In this document: positions 35,948 to 48,034 of the stretch, piece after piece
Layout: each line of letters opens with the position of its first letter
Numbering within the stretch: position 1 is the first letter of the stretch
Origin: Phoma sp. XZ068
Taxonomy: Eukaryota; Ascomycota; Dothideomycetes; Pleosporales; Didymellaceae
NCBI GenBank assembly: GCA_004835665.1
Contig: RBKR01000023.1
Span: forward strand, 930,001 to 994,000
Reading direction: 5' to 3'
Length of the DNA stretch: 64,000 nucleotides
Notes under the pieces: generated by a model
Told to the model about the DNA's origin: nothing
Databases searched by the model: none
The model's input: only the letters and a program-made list of their open reading frames with translations
Made by a program: the position numbers and the translations under genes

Positions 35948-38483
35948 TTAGAAGCCGTTGATGTTGACATTATTGCTCGAGCCCGCCCAACCGCTGGTGT
36001 CAAAGAACCACTCGGGGTCTTGAAGGAACTGAGAGTTGAAGCCCATCATGTCATCGGGCAAGAATGACTCCGAGTCCATATCCAGATCCATGCCAAAGCT
36101 GTTGCCAAAGCTCGAGCTTGTATCCACGCCAGATCTGAGTCCAAATTCAGCATTCGTACCAGTCCCCGTTGGCAGGTGCTGGCCGGTCACATCGTCCGCA
36201 CCATCGCCTCGTCCGTGGTCTCTGTCCTTTGTCTTGGAGGCACTTAGGTCGATGGGCTCACCGTGCTCCTGCTCGTATGCTTCTGCCATTATTTGGCGCG
36301 TCTCTGCAATACTCTTCTTGGCAGCTTCAAGCACGGCAGCGTCTGGATCCGTGCCAGCAACTAAAGCATCGATACGTGCCGTGGCGCATGAGAAGAAGAC
36401 GACGCCTTTGGCGTTGGTTTCGCCGTTACGTAGGCGTGACAACGTCTTATGATAGCCCGATACCATGGCATCGTAAAGGGGTTGTGAATGCGGAGGCAAT
36501 ATAAAGGGGCGACGGTCTGAAGCGTCAGAGACAAGAGGAGCTGTCAGTCTGGAGGTGGTCTGGTATTCCTCAATTTGCGTGTTGAGCTCGTAATATATCG
36601 TCGACAAGGCGTACAGGACCAGTGCTTTGAAGAAGCCGACTGCGTGGTAGCTCATCAGCGTCCAGTCGTCATACAAACCTGCAACCGGCGTAGTTGCAGG
36701 GGCGAAGAGGGTTAATGAGGTATCGAGACAAGTTTTGCGTGAGAAGTGGTACTGAGGATTGTCTTTTGCCTTCGCAAAGTAAGGGCGGTGGAGGCCAAGA
36801 ACGAAACGGCGGACGAGTGAGTCGAGAAGTTTGATCTGGAACGGTGTTATGCCGGCGCCGTTATTGAGAGCTTCTTTGAAGAAAAGTGTCTTTGAATGGC
36901 AGATCTCTGTAAGCTCTGTCCCGAGCCGAAGGCATTCAGGGTACGATAGATCGAAGCGCAGGTTGTTGATGAGACGGATAATTTCGAGTCGGATGTGTAA
37001 TGACGCGGAAAAAGCAATCTGTATGCTACAGTCGGTGCAAACATCGGCTGGTCTTACATTGAGTGGGGAGTCGTCCTGTTCGTGGAGGTCGTCGTCGTTG
37101 ACGTTGGAAGGTGGCTTCGTATCATAGTCTTGTGTGGACACCATGGGCGGCATTCCCATATCCATGCTGCTTTGCACCGTGAGTTCCAATACCGTCGCCC
37201 AAAGTCTCCTGCGCATCTCTGCATGGAAGGTGTTGATCTTGCCAAAGTACGAGGGATCTCTGTGCAGCCCAAGATACATGGCAGTCCTAAGTAGCGAGCC
37301 GGCAGGAATCCATATGTGATCGCCTTCGATGTTACAAACTTGCTTTGCGAGCAGAACCAAGATCTGAATTTGAAGACCGGCCATGTTGAGTCGTGATTTT
37401 GCATGTGGAGCAGCAAGCCAATTCTCAGCAGCCTGAATCCACTTGGCGCAGGTTACTCTCAATCGTGGTTTGTCAACACCATTGTAAAAGGGTACCCCTA
37501 TCGCACATACCAGCATGATCTTGAGCAGAACGGACGGCTTTCCCGGAGCTCTGCCTGACCAATAGTCGTCGTACTCCTTACGGAAAGACGGAACGTGGAG
37601 GACACGGAAGACACCTTCAAAGGTACGAATGTAGCCGGCCACAAGCAAATCGCAGGTAGCCCTGGTCGGGAGGGAGTTCAGAGCTTCTGGCGAGATAGTA
37701 GGTAGCAGCATGCGAGCTGTCTTCAAGATACGCCCCATGGTCTTGACCTCAGTGACTGTCTTGTACAGTTCCGTTGATTTGTTGACCTCCACGCGGTCTG
37801 TAGCCGGATTTACGATTGTGTTCGCATCTCCCAGTGCCTCATACTACTTCAAAGTCAGCACAAGGCTTGAAAGATGCCATTCGACAGGCAGAGAGGTCAC
37901 CAACCGGCTCCAGAGCATTCATCCAGTGGCTTTGACCGAAGAACTTTGATTTCTGGAAAGTACCGGGCACATCAGTGATGATGTCTGAGATTGGGCGGGT
38001 GTCGCCTTCTGAGGATGAGCCCTCGGCGACAGCTTTATGGAGGCGTTCGTTCTCTTTTAGCAGAACAGGCAAAAGCAGTGATGTTCCGTTGTCCGCACGC
38101 GAGCTCAGGTCCAGTGTTGATCTTACGGTTGGCAGAGGTCTGAGTTTTGGTCGTCCATGCTCACCCAGAATACCTGGCGCAATGTATCGATTGACCATCA
38201 GATCGAGTTCGTTGGGCGCATGAGATGGCTGCGAAGAGGACCGAGCCGAGCTTCGGTCATTTGCGGGGGACTTCTCTGTGCTCCTACGGATACCAGCCCG
38301 AACAGGTTTGTAAGAGCATTGCTCCGATTTGATCCTGATGCATGCTCCACAAGGCGCTTTGCGATCACACTTGACCTTGCGCATGCGGCACTCGACGCAA
38401 GAGAGCGCAGGCCGCCGTGTTCGCTTGGCTGGCCCGTCACCATGAACATCGGCTCGAACTACAATAGGTAGCTGCTCGGTCAT
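35948..38483 (-). CDS. Zn2Cys6 transcription factor with fungal_trans domain
   Basis: Exons 38483-37905 and 37843-35948 (61-nt intron) give 824 aa. The binuclear zinc cluster is C29-X2-C32-X6-C39-X5-C45-X2-C48-X7-C56, preceded by the basic segment PAKRTRRPAL. A middle homology region of the fungal_trans type follows: RTFEGVFRVLHVPSFRKEY, then GLHRDPSYFGKINTFHAEMR and RRRLWATVLELTVQSSMDMG. The C-terminus is acidic (FGMDLDMDSESFLPDDMMG), a plausible activation domain. It is divergently placed from the methionine-permease gene, 1.86 kb away, which raises but does not establish a regulatory link. The frame continues upstream of 38483 without another ATG. The target genes cannot be told from sequence. 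Confidence 0.92.
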
Positions 38484-40340
38484 CACGAAAGGTTGCTGTT
38501 CAGTACGGCTTGTTGATAGGTACTCTGTGCTGTGACACAGGAGCAGCTTGGTGGGCGAGAGTGTCGGTGATTTCGGTGAATTCGAGCGGAGCAAGCGTCT
38601 TATTCCGGTACCGTTAGCTGCAGCTTATCATCAGGCGTCCACGATCGCTACACACCCGAGGCATGGCGCATCTGGGGTTAGGTATCTGAGCGAAAGGTCT
38701 CATCGTGGGTGTGCTTCCCATGACGCTGACGATGGATTGTTTGGTGGGATTCTACGTTGTGGAAGGTGGGTTCACTGGTGGCGGCAAATCAACCTTGGAC
38801 CGACTGCGAGGAACTCGCGACCTTGCAACGCGCACTCTTCACCGATGGCATCAATTGCGCAACATCCAACGAATCGTTCGTCAGCAAAATGCCTACAAAT
38901 GTCTAGAGCGAGTTGTGTTCAACGCCGTGTGTTGCCTGCTGCGTTGAGTCATCGAAGCTCATCCTTCCTCTCTTCTCCTCCATGCTGCGCAACTGCACTG
39001 CTTCCTTCAACCTCCATCGCAACAGATACGTTGCACACTCCGAGTTGTAGGCTTTTGTTGATAGAACTATATCAACAGTAGGCCAGGATGTGGCAATTGC
39101 TATGTGCGTGCCGGGACGAAACACTGCGCACGTCAACAGCACGTCAACAGCACTCCAACGATCACAGGTACAGCGCACTCTCGCTCTTCTTCCGTTCCCC
39201 CTCTCTTTCTCGTTCGTAAAAGTTATCGTTCTGTGGTATACAGTTATGTCGGCGAACTTTATCAGAACTTGCCATCATGAGCTTTGCGCAGGTTATTGTC
39301 GCAAGTGTTTTCGAGGTCGCCGCGTACTCTTCTACTTCATCCAGTCGAGCGGCAAATGCAGCACTTTCAACGACATTCTCACAACAATAGTGCTATACGA
39401 TCAGCATAATAATACAGGTATCATTTCGCAAGGACCGAGGTACGGTAGGTATGAGGGACTTGTGTCGTCTAACCCTCGGAATTGCATGATGATGCTCCAC
39501 GTACCAAGTCTATTGCGTGATAGCAGGCCGCGCTGGCGCAACCACAACGGCTGCACCCGCTCGCCATCTAGCAGGATTGTGGACTCGACACCACCAGTCG
39601 CGTGGATTTACGGAAGATAACGTTACGTCTAGCGATCCTCACAGACACCGGCGGCATTCTGCTCGGCCTTGCCTTTGAACGCCGGCTCACGGTTCACATT
39701 TCGCAATTCCAGCCATGGTGAGCGAATCCAGTGGCTTTCGAAGAGACTTGCGCACGATATCCCTCAGAGATGCTCAAAGGGAATGGTTGTTCTAGATCGA
39801 TGACTCGGGAGAGGTATTTTGGAGGTCAATGCGTACTCCCTCGTCGTCCCCATAGGTATCGAGACAGTACCACTGAGCGCAGAGCGATTACTATGGACTC
39901 GTGCAGCTCGTCATAGAAGAAACGCGTCAAAGATTATTTCAGGCGAAATTGACCAAGCTATACCTCCATTGCGGGTGGAGCCGCGGCCGCCAGCGACAAC
40001 CTCCTCTCCACAATCAACAACCGACCTTCCTGGGCCAAACCGAGCTAAGGCCCTGGCCGCATGAAACTACCGAAACGATATGGTTCCGTGGGACAACCGG
40101 CAGGGTTCGATGTGTAGCTGCAACTTCCTCGTTGCCCCACGCGGCGCAACGATTGTGCCATGAAGGGGTGCAATGATGTATGTCGAATTTTGCGGCAGGT
40201 GTCTCACGGTTGTCCGCTGATCGGATCGTACAGGGCTTGTATATAAATATATATATATTGTTAAGCCCATTGAACCACCAGCACCGGCTCTTTTGTACTG
40301 CGTGGGACTAGAGTCGAATTGTTCCACTCGATCGTCCAAA
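38484..40340. other. divergent intergenic region, TF and permease promoters
   Basis: No gene is convincingly present. A 176-codon open frame at 39090-39620 shows no family features. A TATA element lies at 40239-40258 for the permease gene. Confidence 0.5.
40239..40258 (+). promoter_or_regulatory. TATA element of the permease gene
   Basis: The alternating TATATAAATATATATATAT segment lies 83-102 bp before the ATG at 40341, a normal distance for a fungal TATA box. Confidence 0.55.
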
Positions 40341-42454
40341 ATGGTTGCAGGCCTCTTCAACAGGAAGTCCTCGCGTGAGGAAGATGCACCCGTCTATACC
40401 GCCAACGAAGGAGCTGTTTCGGACGGCAGCCTCCAATATGTTGTCGAGAAGTCGGGCAACACAACTGAGATATCCTACCAGGAGGCTTCTGGCGCCCCGG
40501 TGGAATCGGATTCGCCTCTTGGTTACTCGGTTGGAGCAATCACCATCATCTTCCTCAACCTCAGCAAGATGATCGGTACTGGTATCTACTCGACTCGTAA
40601 GTCTTTCCGGAGAATGCGGCCGACGAATGCTCATCGGTCTCACAGCATCTACGATCCTTCGATACACTGGGTCCGTTGGCGCAGCCATGTTCTACTGGAC
40701 TTCTGGTTTCTTCATCTCCCTTTCATCTATGGGAGTCTACCTCGAATATGCAGCCTACTTTCCCAGCCGGTCCGGATCCGAAGTCGCCTATCTTGAACAG
40801 GCGTACCCGCGTCCGAAGTACTTTTTTCCGGTCATCTTCGCGGTCCAGTCCGTTATCTTGTCATTCAGCAGCAGTAACGCAATTGGTGAGTAGATCCACG
40901 GCTTGCAGAACTCAAGCTAACATTCCCAGTGCTGGCCCAGTACCTCTTTGCTATCAATGGCGCCAAACCGTCCCCTTGGGAGCTGAAAGGCGTTGCGGTT
41001 GCTGGTTACACTGTAGCTGTCTTGTGTGAGTATAGTAATAACGGCATAACGGTACGGTTGCTGACTCGGCAGTGCTCTCCTTCCACACCAAGTACTCATA
41101 CTGGCTGTCAAACGGTATTGGCATGGTGAAGTTGGTGACTCTTCTGTTCATCTCCATTACTGGGCTTGTCGTGCTCGGCGGCCACACCCGCGTAGCGGAC
41201 CCCGGAGTCAACTTCCAGCAACCCTTCAAGGGCCACATCACCCCCTACGGAGCCACGACTGCCCTGTACAGGATTATCTTCTCGTACGCCGGGTACGAGA
41301 ATTCTTTCAACGTGACCAACGAAATCAAGGTACATATTGGATGTTAAATTTATCACGAATTTCATACTAACGCCTCCAAGAACCCCATCAAGACGATCAA
41401 GAAGAACGGCTTCGTTGCCTTGCTTCTCGTCACCATCTTGTACATCTTAGCCAACGTTGCATACTTCGCGGCTGGTGAGTGCATACCGCCATCTCACGCA
41501 TGACCGCACTGACACAACACCAGTCCCTAGAGCCGAGCTGGAGAAAGCAGAGCAGATTGCTGCCTCCCTCTTCTTCAGACATGTTTTCGGATCCGGCGGC
41601 GCCGTCAAGGGCCTGAACTTCCTCATCGCACTCAGCGCTTTCGGCAACCTCCTCGCCGTCCTGATTGGCCAGTCCCGCCAGATCCGTGAATGCGGAAGGT
41701 AAGCATATATTTCACCATAACTTGAACAGTGCTAACACCCCCCAGACAAGGTGTCCTCCCCTACCCCCGATTCTGGGCCTCCACCCGCCCCTTCGGCACA
41801 CCCCTCGGCCCCTACTTCGTAAAATGGATCCTCACCATCATCATGATCCTCGCCCCACCCGCAGGCGACGCATTCAACTTCATCGTCGACCTACAAGTCT
41901 ACCCCGCAGCCCTCTTCAACCTCACGCTCGCCATCGGCCTCATCTTCGTACGCCGCCGCCGCGCCCGCCTCGGCCTCCCCCGCCCCAGCTTCCGCATCTG
42001 GGACCCCGTCCTCGCGTTCAATATCCTGGTGAATCTGTATCTGGTCGTTATGCCGTGGTACCCCCCGCCTGGCGGCAAGGGCGACGTGTCGTTTTGGTAT
42101 GGGACGTATATCGTTACGGGTATTGCTATGTATGTCCCCCCGCTCCCTTCTTCTACCACCCCTCAAAAAAGTGTTGTGAGAATTATGCTAACTCCTTTGT
42201 CCAGCCTCATCGTTTGCGGTCTCTACTATATAGGCTGGATCTACGTGCTTCCTAAAGTCCGCGGTTACCGTATCCGGCAGGGTGTTATTACGCTGGATAG
42301 CGGGGCCAAGACGCATAAGTTGTTCAAGGTGCCTGTTGGGGAGCTGGCGGCGTGGGATGCAAAGCATGATGCGGTGGGTAGGGAGGTGGGTGAGGGTGGG
42401 AGTGGGAGCGAGGGGAGTGTTGGGGAGGGAGTGACTGTTGTTGATAAGGCGTAA
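40341..42454 (+). CDS. amino-acid permease, MUP1-like high-affinity methionine transporter
   Basis: This is a twelve-helix plasma-membrane transporter of the LAT/APC type, closest in character to yeast Mup1. Eight exons (40341-40596, 40646-40885, 40930-41025, 41073-41329, 41381-41474, 41524-41698, 41746-42129, 42205-42454) join in phase to 583 aa. SKMIGTGIYSTPSTIL, formed across the first splice, is the substrate-binding first helix. GFFISLSSMGVYLEYAAYFP is the third helix. YENSFNVTNEIKNPIKTIKK is the conserved cytosolic loop, and the eighth-helix region reads LIALSAFGNLLAVLIGQSRQ. The N-terminal 60 residues are hydrophilic with lysines suited to ubiquitin-mediated turnover. Methionine/cysteine preference is inferred from family likeness. 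A TATA element lies upstream. Confidence 0.92.
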
Positions 42455-42630
42455 ATCGGAGGTCAGAATGATATTGGTTGTTGGTAGATGCCAGTTTATA
42501 CAAGTTTGCATAGTTGCACTTGAGAGAATACGAGATGAACAGTTTCGAAAGAATGTACATTGTAAATCTAGGGTATCTAACATACAAACAAAACTAACCA
42601 TACACCCAAACTCACAAATTCATAATCCAA

Positions 42631-44477
42631 TCAAAGTCCATACTCAAACGTCATCTTCTCATCGCCCTCCCTACCCCCCTGCACCGCTTCCTCCAACCAC
42701 TCCGCCATACTTTCAAACCGCCCCGTCTTCCTAACCACCTTCACAACCGCCTCAACAACCACATGATCCTGCTTCACAGGCCCCATACCATCCACCCTCT
42801 CCCTCTCCCTCTCCTCCCCATCCCAACTATCAACCACACCCCGCCGGCGTGTATTCTCCGCCTGCAGTCTCCACAGGAAAACTACGTATCCGCCCGCCGC
42901 AAGCGCAACAGCAACCAGTGTCCAAAAAAAGGGGAGAAGGTACCCGCTCTCCGCATACTTTGGCTTGAATAACAGCGCGGAGAAAACACCAGCGAGATTA
43001 CCCCACCCGTTTATACCGAGGAGCAATGCGCGTTTGCCGGGGCTGGGCGTGTTTCCGCTTATCCATGCGACGGTTAGAGGGGACGCGATGTATGCGCCGC
43101 TGATGAGGATGTTGAGGGAGATGTAGCGTGGGATGGGCCAGGAGGTGGGGAGGGCGACGACGAGGGTTAGGCCTGTGACCATTATGCTGAGGCCTAGTAG
43201 GATTGGACGCAGACGTGTGCGGTGTCGGTCGCTGTAGGAGGCGAAGAGGTAGAGGGTTATGGCGCCGCAGATGTGAGGGGGGGCGGTGAGGAGGTTTATG
43301 AGGGATGGCGAGGCCTTGTTGCCGGTGAGCGGGGCGAGGACGAGCGGGAGGAAGACGGAGAAGGCGTAGACGGGGATGGCGGAGAGGATGTTGCAGACGA
43401 GGAGGTGCCAGATGCGGGGGGAGGAGAGGGCGGAGAGGACGTCTCGCGGGGTGAGACCGCGGTCGTCGAGGGTGAGGCGGCGGTCGGTGTGCGAGGCGGC
43501 GGCGGGGGTGAGCAGGCCGCGGGATTCCTCGTCGATGGTGGAGGTCGGCGAGAAGGAGTTGGAGTCGCGGTGTTTCGCGGGCGAGCTTGAGCCCTCCTGC
43601 GCGAGGCGGTCCTTGAGCACGCGCGACGACGCGTATCGTCGCTCCTCAGGCGAGAGGAACCACGCCGTCTCGACGCTGTGCGGGAGCCACACATATCCGA
43701 CCAGCGCCACGACAACCGTCAGGCTGCCCTCGAGCAGGAACAGCACCTGCCACGACTGCCAGTGCGAGTCGACATCCGGGTTATCGCCGTGGCGGTCGGG
43801 AAAGTGCTTGAAGACGAAGTAGCTGATGATGCCACCAAGCGCACCCCCCACAGCCGCCTGTCCATAAAACAGCGACAGCCTCCGTCCAAACTCAAACCGC
43901 GTGTAGAACAGCGACAAGTACGACACCGTCACGGGATAAAACCCCGCCTCCAGACAGCCGATCAATATCCGCAGCGTAAACAGCTGCCACCGCTGCGTCA
44001 CCCACACGTGCAGCATCGTGCTCAGCCCCCACAGCAGCATGCACGACGGCACCCACGCAACCATGCCATACTTGCGGCCCAGCGCGGCGCCGGCAGGCTG
44101 CAGCGCGACGAAGAAGGCGAAGAAGAGCGCGACGGCGGTGTTGAGGTCGCCCTTGTTGAGTCCGATATCCGTCGTGAAGTGCGCCGACTCTGCGTTGCCT
44201 ATCTGTGTGGTGTTAGTTGAGCTTCGTAGCAGTTGAGCTTCGTAGCAGTCGAGCTTCCCAAGCTCCAGTAGTAAAGGATGAGCATTGCAGCACGTACATT
44301 ACTCTTATCCAACGAATTAAACAAAAACAACAGCGCCAAAAACGGAAGTAGCAAGCAATCCAGCTTCACCAGCGTCCTTCTATGCAGCCGCCCGCTCGTA
44401 TGCTGCTCCTCATCGCTGTGGTCCCGCATCGTGTGGCCTCGTCGCGGCGTGTCCGGAAGCTCGAGGTGCTCGGTCAT
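42631..44477 (-). CDS. MFS transporter of the DAL5/anion:cation symporter type
   Basis: Exons 44477-44298 and 44202-42631 (95-nt intron) give 583 aa. It has an N-terminal hydrophilic tail with RTLVKLDCLLLPFLALLFLFNSLDKSN, the characteristic first helix of the fungal allantoate/pantothenate (DAL5) group. GRKYGMVAWVPSCMLLWGL follows in the second-third helix region, then RILIGCLEAGFYPVTVSYL. A long central cytosolic loop of ~75 Ser-rich residues separates the two six-helix halves. Known relatives carry carboxylates such as allantoate, nicotinate or pantothenate; the substrate here cannot be told. The intron contains a 16-bp tandem duplication. The gene ends facing the permease gene 176 bp away. 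Confidence 0.9.
44221..44252. repeat. 16-bp tandem duplication inside an intron
   Basis: GCTTCGTAGCAGTTGA and GCTTCGTAGCAGTCGA follow directly, identical at 15 of 16 positions. They lie inside the MFS gene's only intron (44203-44297) and explain its unusual length for this window. Confidence 0.85.
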
Positions 44478-46379
44478 GGCGGTGGAGAACGGGAGGCGCC
44501 AAGGTGGAGAAGAGGTGGGGGGAGCATCACATCACATCACATCACAAGACTGCAGCTGCGCATGACTTGGATTTTGTGCTACCGTGGTGTTTGTATGGAG
44601 ATGAGGGTTTGGGCACAGGACATGGCGGTGCAGGTGCGTGGGTCAGACGGTTAGATTGACTGGTTGTTGGTTGTTTTGGACCCTGGGATGACGTGATTGG
44701 CGTGGAGGGATTGTAGCTATGCGGGCTGATAATGCACTCCGAAATTAATGGTAAGTGGGTAGGAAGGGAGGGATTTAGTTTGGTTTATTTAGGTACTTTA
44801 ATTTAAATCTTGTCTAGAGAGCTTGTTGTCTCTACATCCCTCACGTCTTTATTACTAATACTACTGTATGATAAAGATGGTCTTGTCTATCAATATTTGA
44901 TAATGCTGCTCCCCCTGCCTCGTCCAACTCGCTCGTCTTCTCATGGCCGAGACCTCTGCCCTGGTGCTCGCCCTGCCTTCAGCTCTGCAGCGAGTGTGCA
45001 TGTCTTCCACGTTCCGTTGCAGCTTGTCCGCCACGCGAGTGATGCGTAGGCGTGTTCAGTCGACTCTTCTGCGTTCCTGGATCTGGCCGATGTACGGAGG
45101 TTGACTGCCAATTTGTGGATCGTCGTGCCACGGCGTGCTTCCTAGTTGTGCAACAGCACGCGAGTCAAACGTGTTGATTCCACTAATCTTTCCAATGTTG
45201 CCGCGGCGCATGACGCAGCCGTGCGGCTCTTGATGATTCTCCCAAGTTCCGTCGCATGTTCATGTTCTGATCCTCGACTCGGGCGCAGGTGTGACGACGA
45301 TCCGCGGGTAGTTTGCTCGAGGGAAGGTTGCGCGTCGGGGAGAGAACTGCTGGTTGTAGCTCTTCTCCTCGATATTGAGCAGCATAGAGAGCAGACTCAT
45401 TATGCCCATGCCAGGTACCAGACTTGGAGAGGAGAAGCGTTGCTCGAGTGGGTCAACAGCTCGAGCCTGCGTGTTGATGCGAAGGCGGCGATTAGGTTGA
45501 GGCATTGTTCAGGTGTATGAATGAATCGTTTGGTAGAGATGGTATGCGTGACAACGACCGGTGGTAGTGATTAGGTATTATGTAGAATGTCCTTCGTACG
45601 AGTGAGTTGAGCTGTTCGTCGAAACCCGGCGAACCGAGGGGGTCGCCCTCCGTATATACCTCATCCCACTGTCTCGGCACTCACGATGGGCCGCCAAAGC
45701 GTGAGAGCGCTATATACGTTATACGACTAGCTGGTCGAATGCATCGTGGGTTCGCATGATGCTCCTACACGCTTCCCCCTTGAGCAGCGTGCTCGCTCTG
45801 GGCCAATGAGAATGCTCGCCGCAGATGAAATGCGCACGGGCCGGCGGCAAAATGTCGCTAGCGCTCCCGTTCAGGGTTGGTTTAGGCTCACTCGGATGAC
45901 AGTGGGAACAAGAGAAATGAAGCTCGCAGCACAGACGGAGTGTCGGTGAGGATGATGGATTTAGGAGGGTGATCGGTCAGCGGGGTTTGGTCATCCGGAC
46001 GAGAAGATGAAAGAAAAGTGAGAAGAAAGTTTTGGTCTGCCGGGCAGATCCGCCCAGGGGTCAGTCTTCAGCACGAGTCGAGAGTTCGTGAGCCCGAGTT
46101 GCCGATCTCGCGACCAGCTCTTTTGAGGTTTGTGCTGTGCTGAAACGTACGTGTATAAGTTATGCTGACCTGCCGATTAGGGCAAGATTGTGTGTGGGGC
46201 AGTTGATTGCAGTGGACGTCCAGGCGGGTTCATACATACGAGGGCGTATTCACGGCGAACAGGCGTATGGTCATGAACTGCCTCAGCGTATTGACGATGA
46301 AACCTACACCGCATTGAAGATGAGTACCAGCGTATTGCCATGACAGCCACATGGCATTTACGAGGATACGCCACAGCCG
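44478..46379. other. 1.9-kb intergenic region
   Basis: No gene is supported. An (ATCAC)4 microsatellite lies at 44526-44545 close to the MFS gene start. The rest has only short open frames. Confidence 0.5.
44526..44545. repeat. (ATCAC)4 microsatellite
   Basis: Four perfect pentanucleotide units lie ~50 bp upstream of the MFS transporter start codon. Confidence 0.7.
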
Positions 46380-47392
46380 TTACGACGAACAGCCACACGC
46401 CGGTCTCCCATGATGCTTAAGGTCGTGATACGCATTCGCAACGATTGCTTCGACCGACTCAGGCGCGAGCTGCAAAAGTTCATTGCTACTGCGCATTTCA
46501 AAAGGCTCTGCGGCACCCAACTCCTCGTCGTAGAGAATGCTGCGTTCTAGCAGAAACATGCCGGAGTCAGGGTACCCTCGTTCAATGCGTGCCTCGCCTT
46601 CTTTGATGCAGTCTTCGACGTCGTAGTTGCCGACTGTGAACTCTCGCTGGGTAGCTTTTTCGGCGCTTCGAAGGACCTCGTTGGCAGATGTAAGGACGCC
46701 TGCTGCGTAGATGTATTGGTTCTTGACTTCCTCCCAGTGGGCTATTATGCGCGCGACGACTTGTCCAACGCGTTGGAGACTCGAAGCGGCGAACGTTTCG
46801 GTACCGATACCGTGGATGGTGGCGCTGTGCCATTCAAGATCGAGGCCCAGGTTGCCGCTGATGAGGCCGGTGTCCAAAGTGTATCCTGTCGCAACACCAA
46901 CCCACTCCAAGGCTGAAGTGTCTGAAGAAGCTGCTTGTAAATGTTCAAGGACCTTTGCACGCCCGGCAGACTTCAAGATGCGCCTCGATATTCCCTTGTT
47001 GAGAGTATCGTGACCAAACTCATGGGGCATAAAGCGCCGGACACCTGCGGCGATGGCTGCATCTATGATGCTAATCTGCTGGTCTGAGTCTCCTCCGGCT
47101 GTGGTGCTGATGACCAGATCTTGCCCAGTGAATGCGTTCTTGAGTGAGGTGGGCGAGAAGTCAGACTTGTGGTGCTTTATGACTTCGGTGGACAGGTGTG
47201 GCGGCAAACGCAGCCATTGCGAGGGGTTTGTAAGGATTGATAATTGTAGATTTGGGTGTGTTTGGGTCCCATCAGCGGGTATGAGGGCGTTGATGATGCT
47301 CAAGCATAGCTCCCAATTCTGTGCATATTAGCTGTCTCCTTCATAATGTGGCTGCACCTTACGCCAACGATCATGACCATTTCGATCGCCAT
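46380..47392 (-). CDS. NmrA-like/isoflavone-reductase-type NAD(P)-binding protein
   Basis: Exons 47392-47363 and 47318-46380, with a 44-nt intron, give 322 aa. The first exon encodes only MAIEMVMIVG. The body fits the NmrA/PCBER group of atypical short-chain dehydrogenases: LVISTTAGGDSDQQISIIDAAIAAGVRRFMPHEFG is the conserved block for cofactor and substrate positioning, and GYTLDTGL plus the later GIGTETFAASSLQRVGQ follow in order. In my splice model the nucleotide-binding glycine motif, normally GxxGxxG after the first strand, becomes VGNWELCLSI and lacks two glycines. Either the splice differs from my reading or the cofactor site is degenerate. Such proteins are reductases or redox sensors; substrate is unknown. 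It is divergent from atp8, 642 bp away. Confidence 0.82.
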
Positions 47393-48034
47393 GCTGGGAT
47401 GATTCGTCTTCGATGCAGTCGTTGCTGACGTTCTATGGTACAGAGTCGAGCTTATATATTGTCTCCCTGTCGTCCGGCGGCTGAAAGGAACGCTAGACCG
47501 TGCTGTGGGTGAGGTGAATTCGAGGGGTTAGCAATTGATCAAAACATCTGCAAATTGCAGAAAAGACGCAGTTCGTGCGTAGTATGTGTATACAATAGAG
47601 ATATTGCTTGCAGCATCATGTTGCTGGAGCTCCCTCTACATTTCTGCAGTACATTGAGCGCTACGAGCTAGGTGAAGGTGGTATACCAGACCGCAGAACG
47701 TGGAGATTCATTACAATGCCATCAGAAAACTGCAAGATCAGTACCTGGGCATATTAGTACACGAACTGGAATGGTGTTGTAATGTGGGGTGGTGTTGTAG
47801 AAGTTCGTCGCCAAGCTCACGTGACAACGCGGCTCTTTCCGTCTCGATGGCAGCTCAGCAAGAAGCTTTTGGCTCACCACCACCGTCACCTCCACCCGCA
47901 ACCCCATCACCGCGCATCTCCCCGGGCCGCATACACTTCTCCAGTGCGTCAATTCCGCGCCAGCAAGCTCGTCCACAGCCATTGGCCCCCCCGCGCCCGC
48001 GCACCGCTGACCGCAGACCCGCAGACCGCCCACG
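47393..48034. other. divergent promoter region, NmrA-like gene and atp8
   Basis: No gene is supported. It contains the palindrome TCACGTGA at 47817-47824, ~210 bp before the atp8 start, and presumably serves both genes. Confidence 0.5.
47817..47824 (+). promoter_or_regulatory. TCACGTGA palindrome, Cbf1-type site
   Basis: TCACGTGA lies ~210 bp upstream of the nuclear atp8 ATG. This octamer is the preferred site of the bHLH factor Cbf1, which in some yeasts regulates respiratory genes. The link here is inference from position. Confidence 0.4.

Noticed and set aside
39090..39620. 176-codon open frame between the TF and permease genes
   Set aside because: There is no signal peptide, domain or clear splice partner, and composition is not protein-like.
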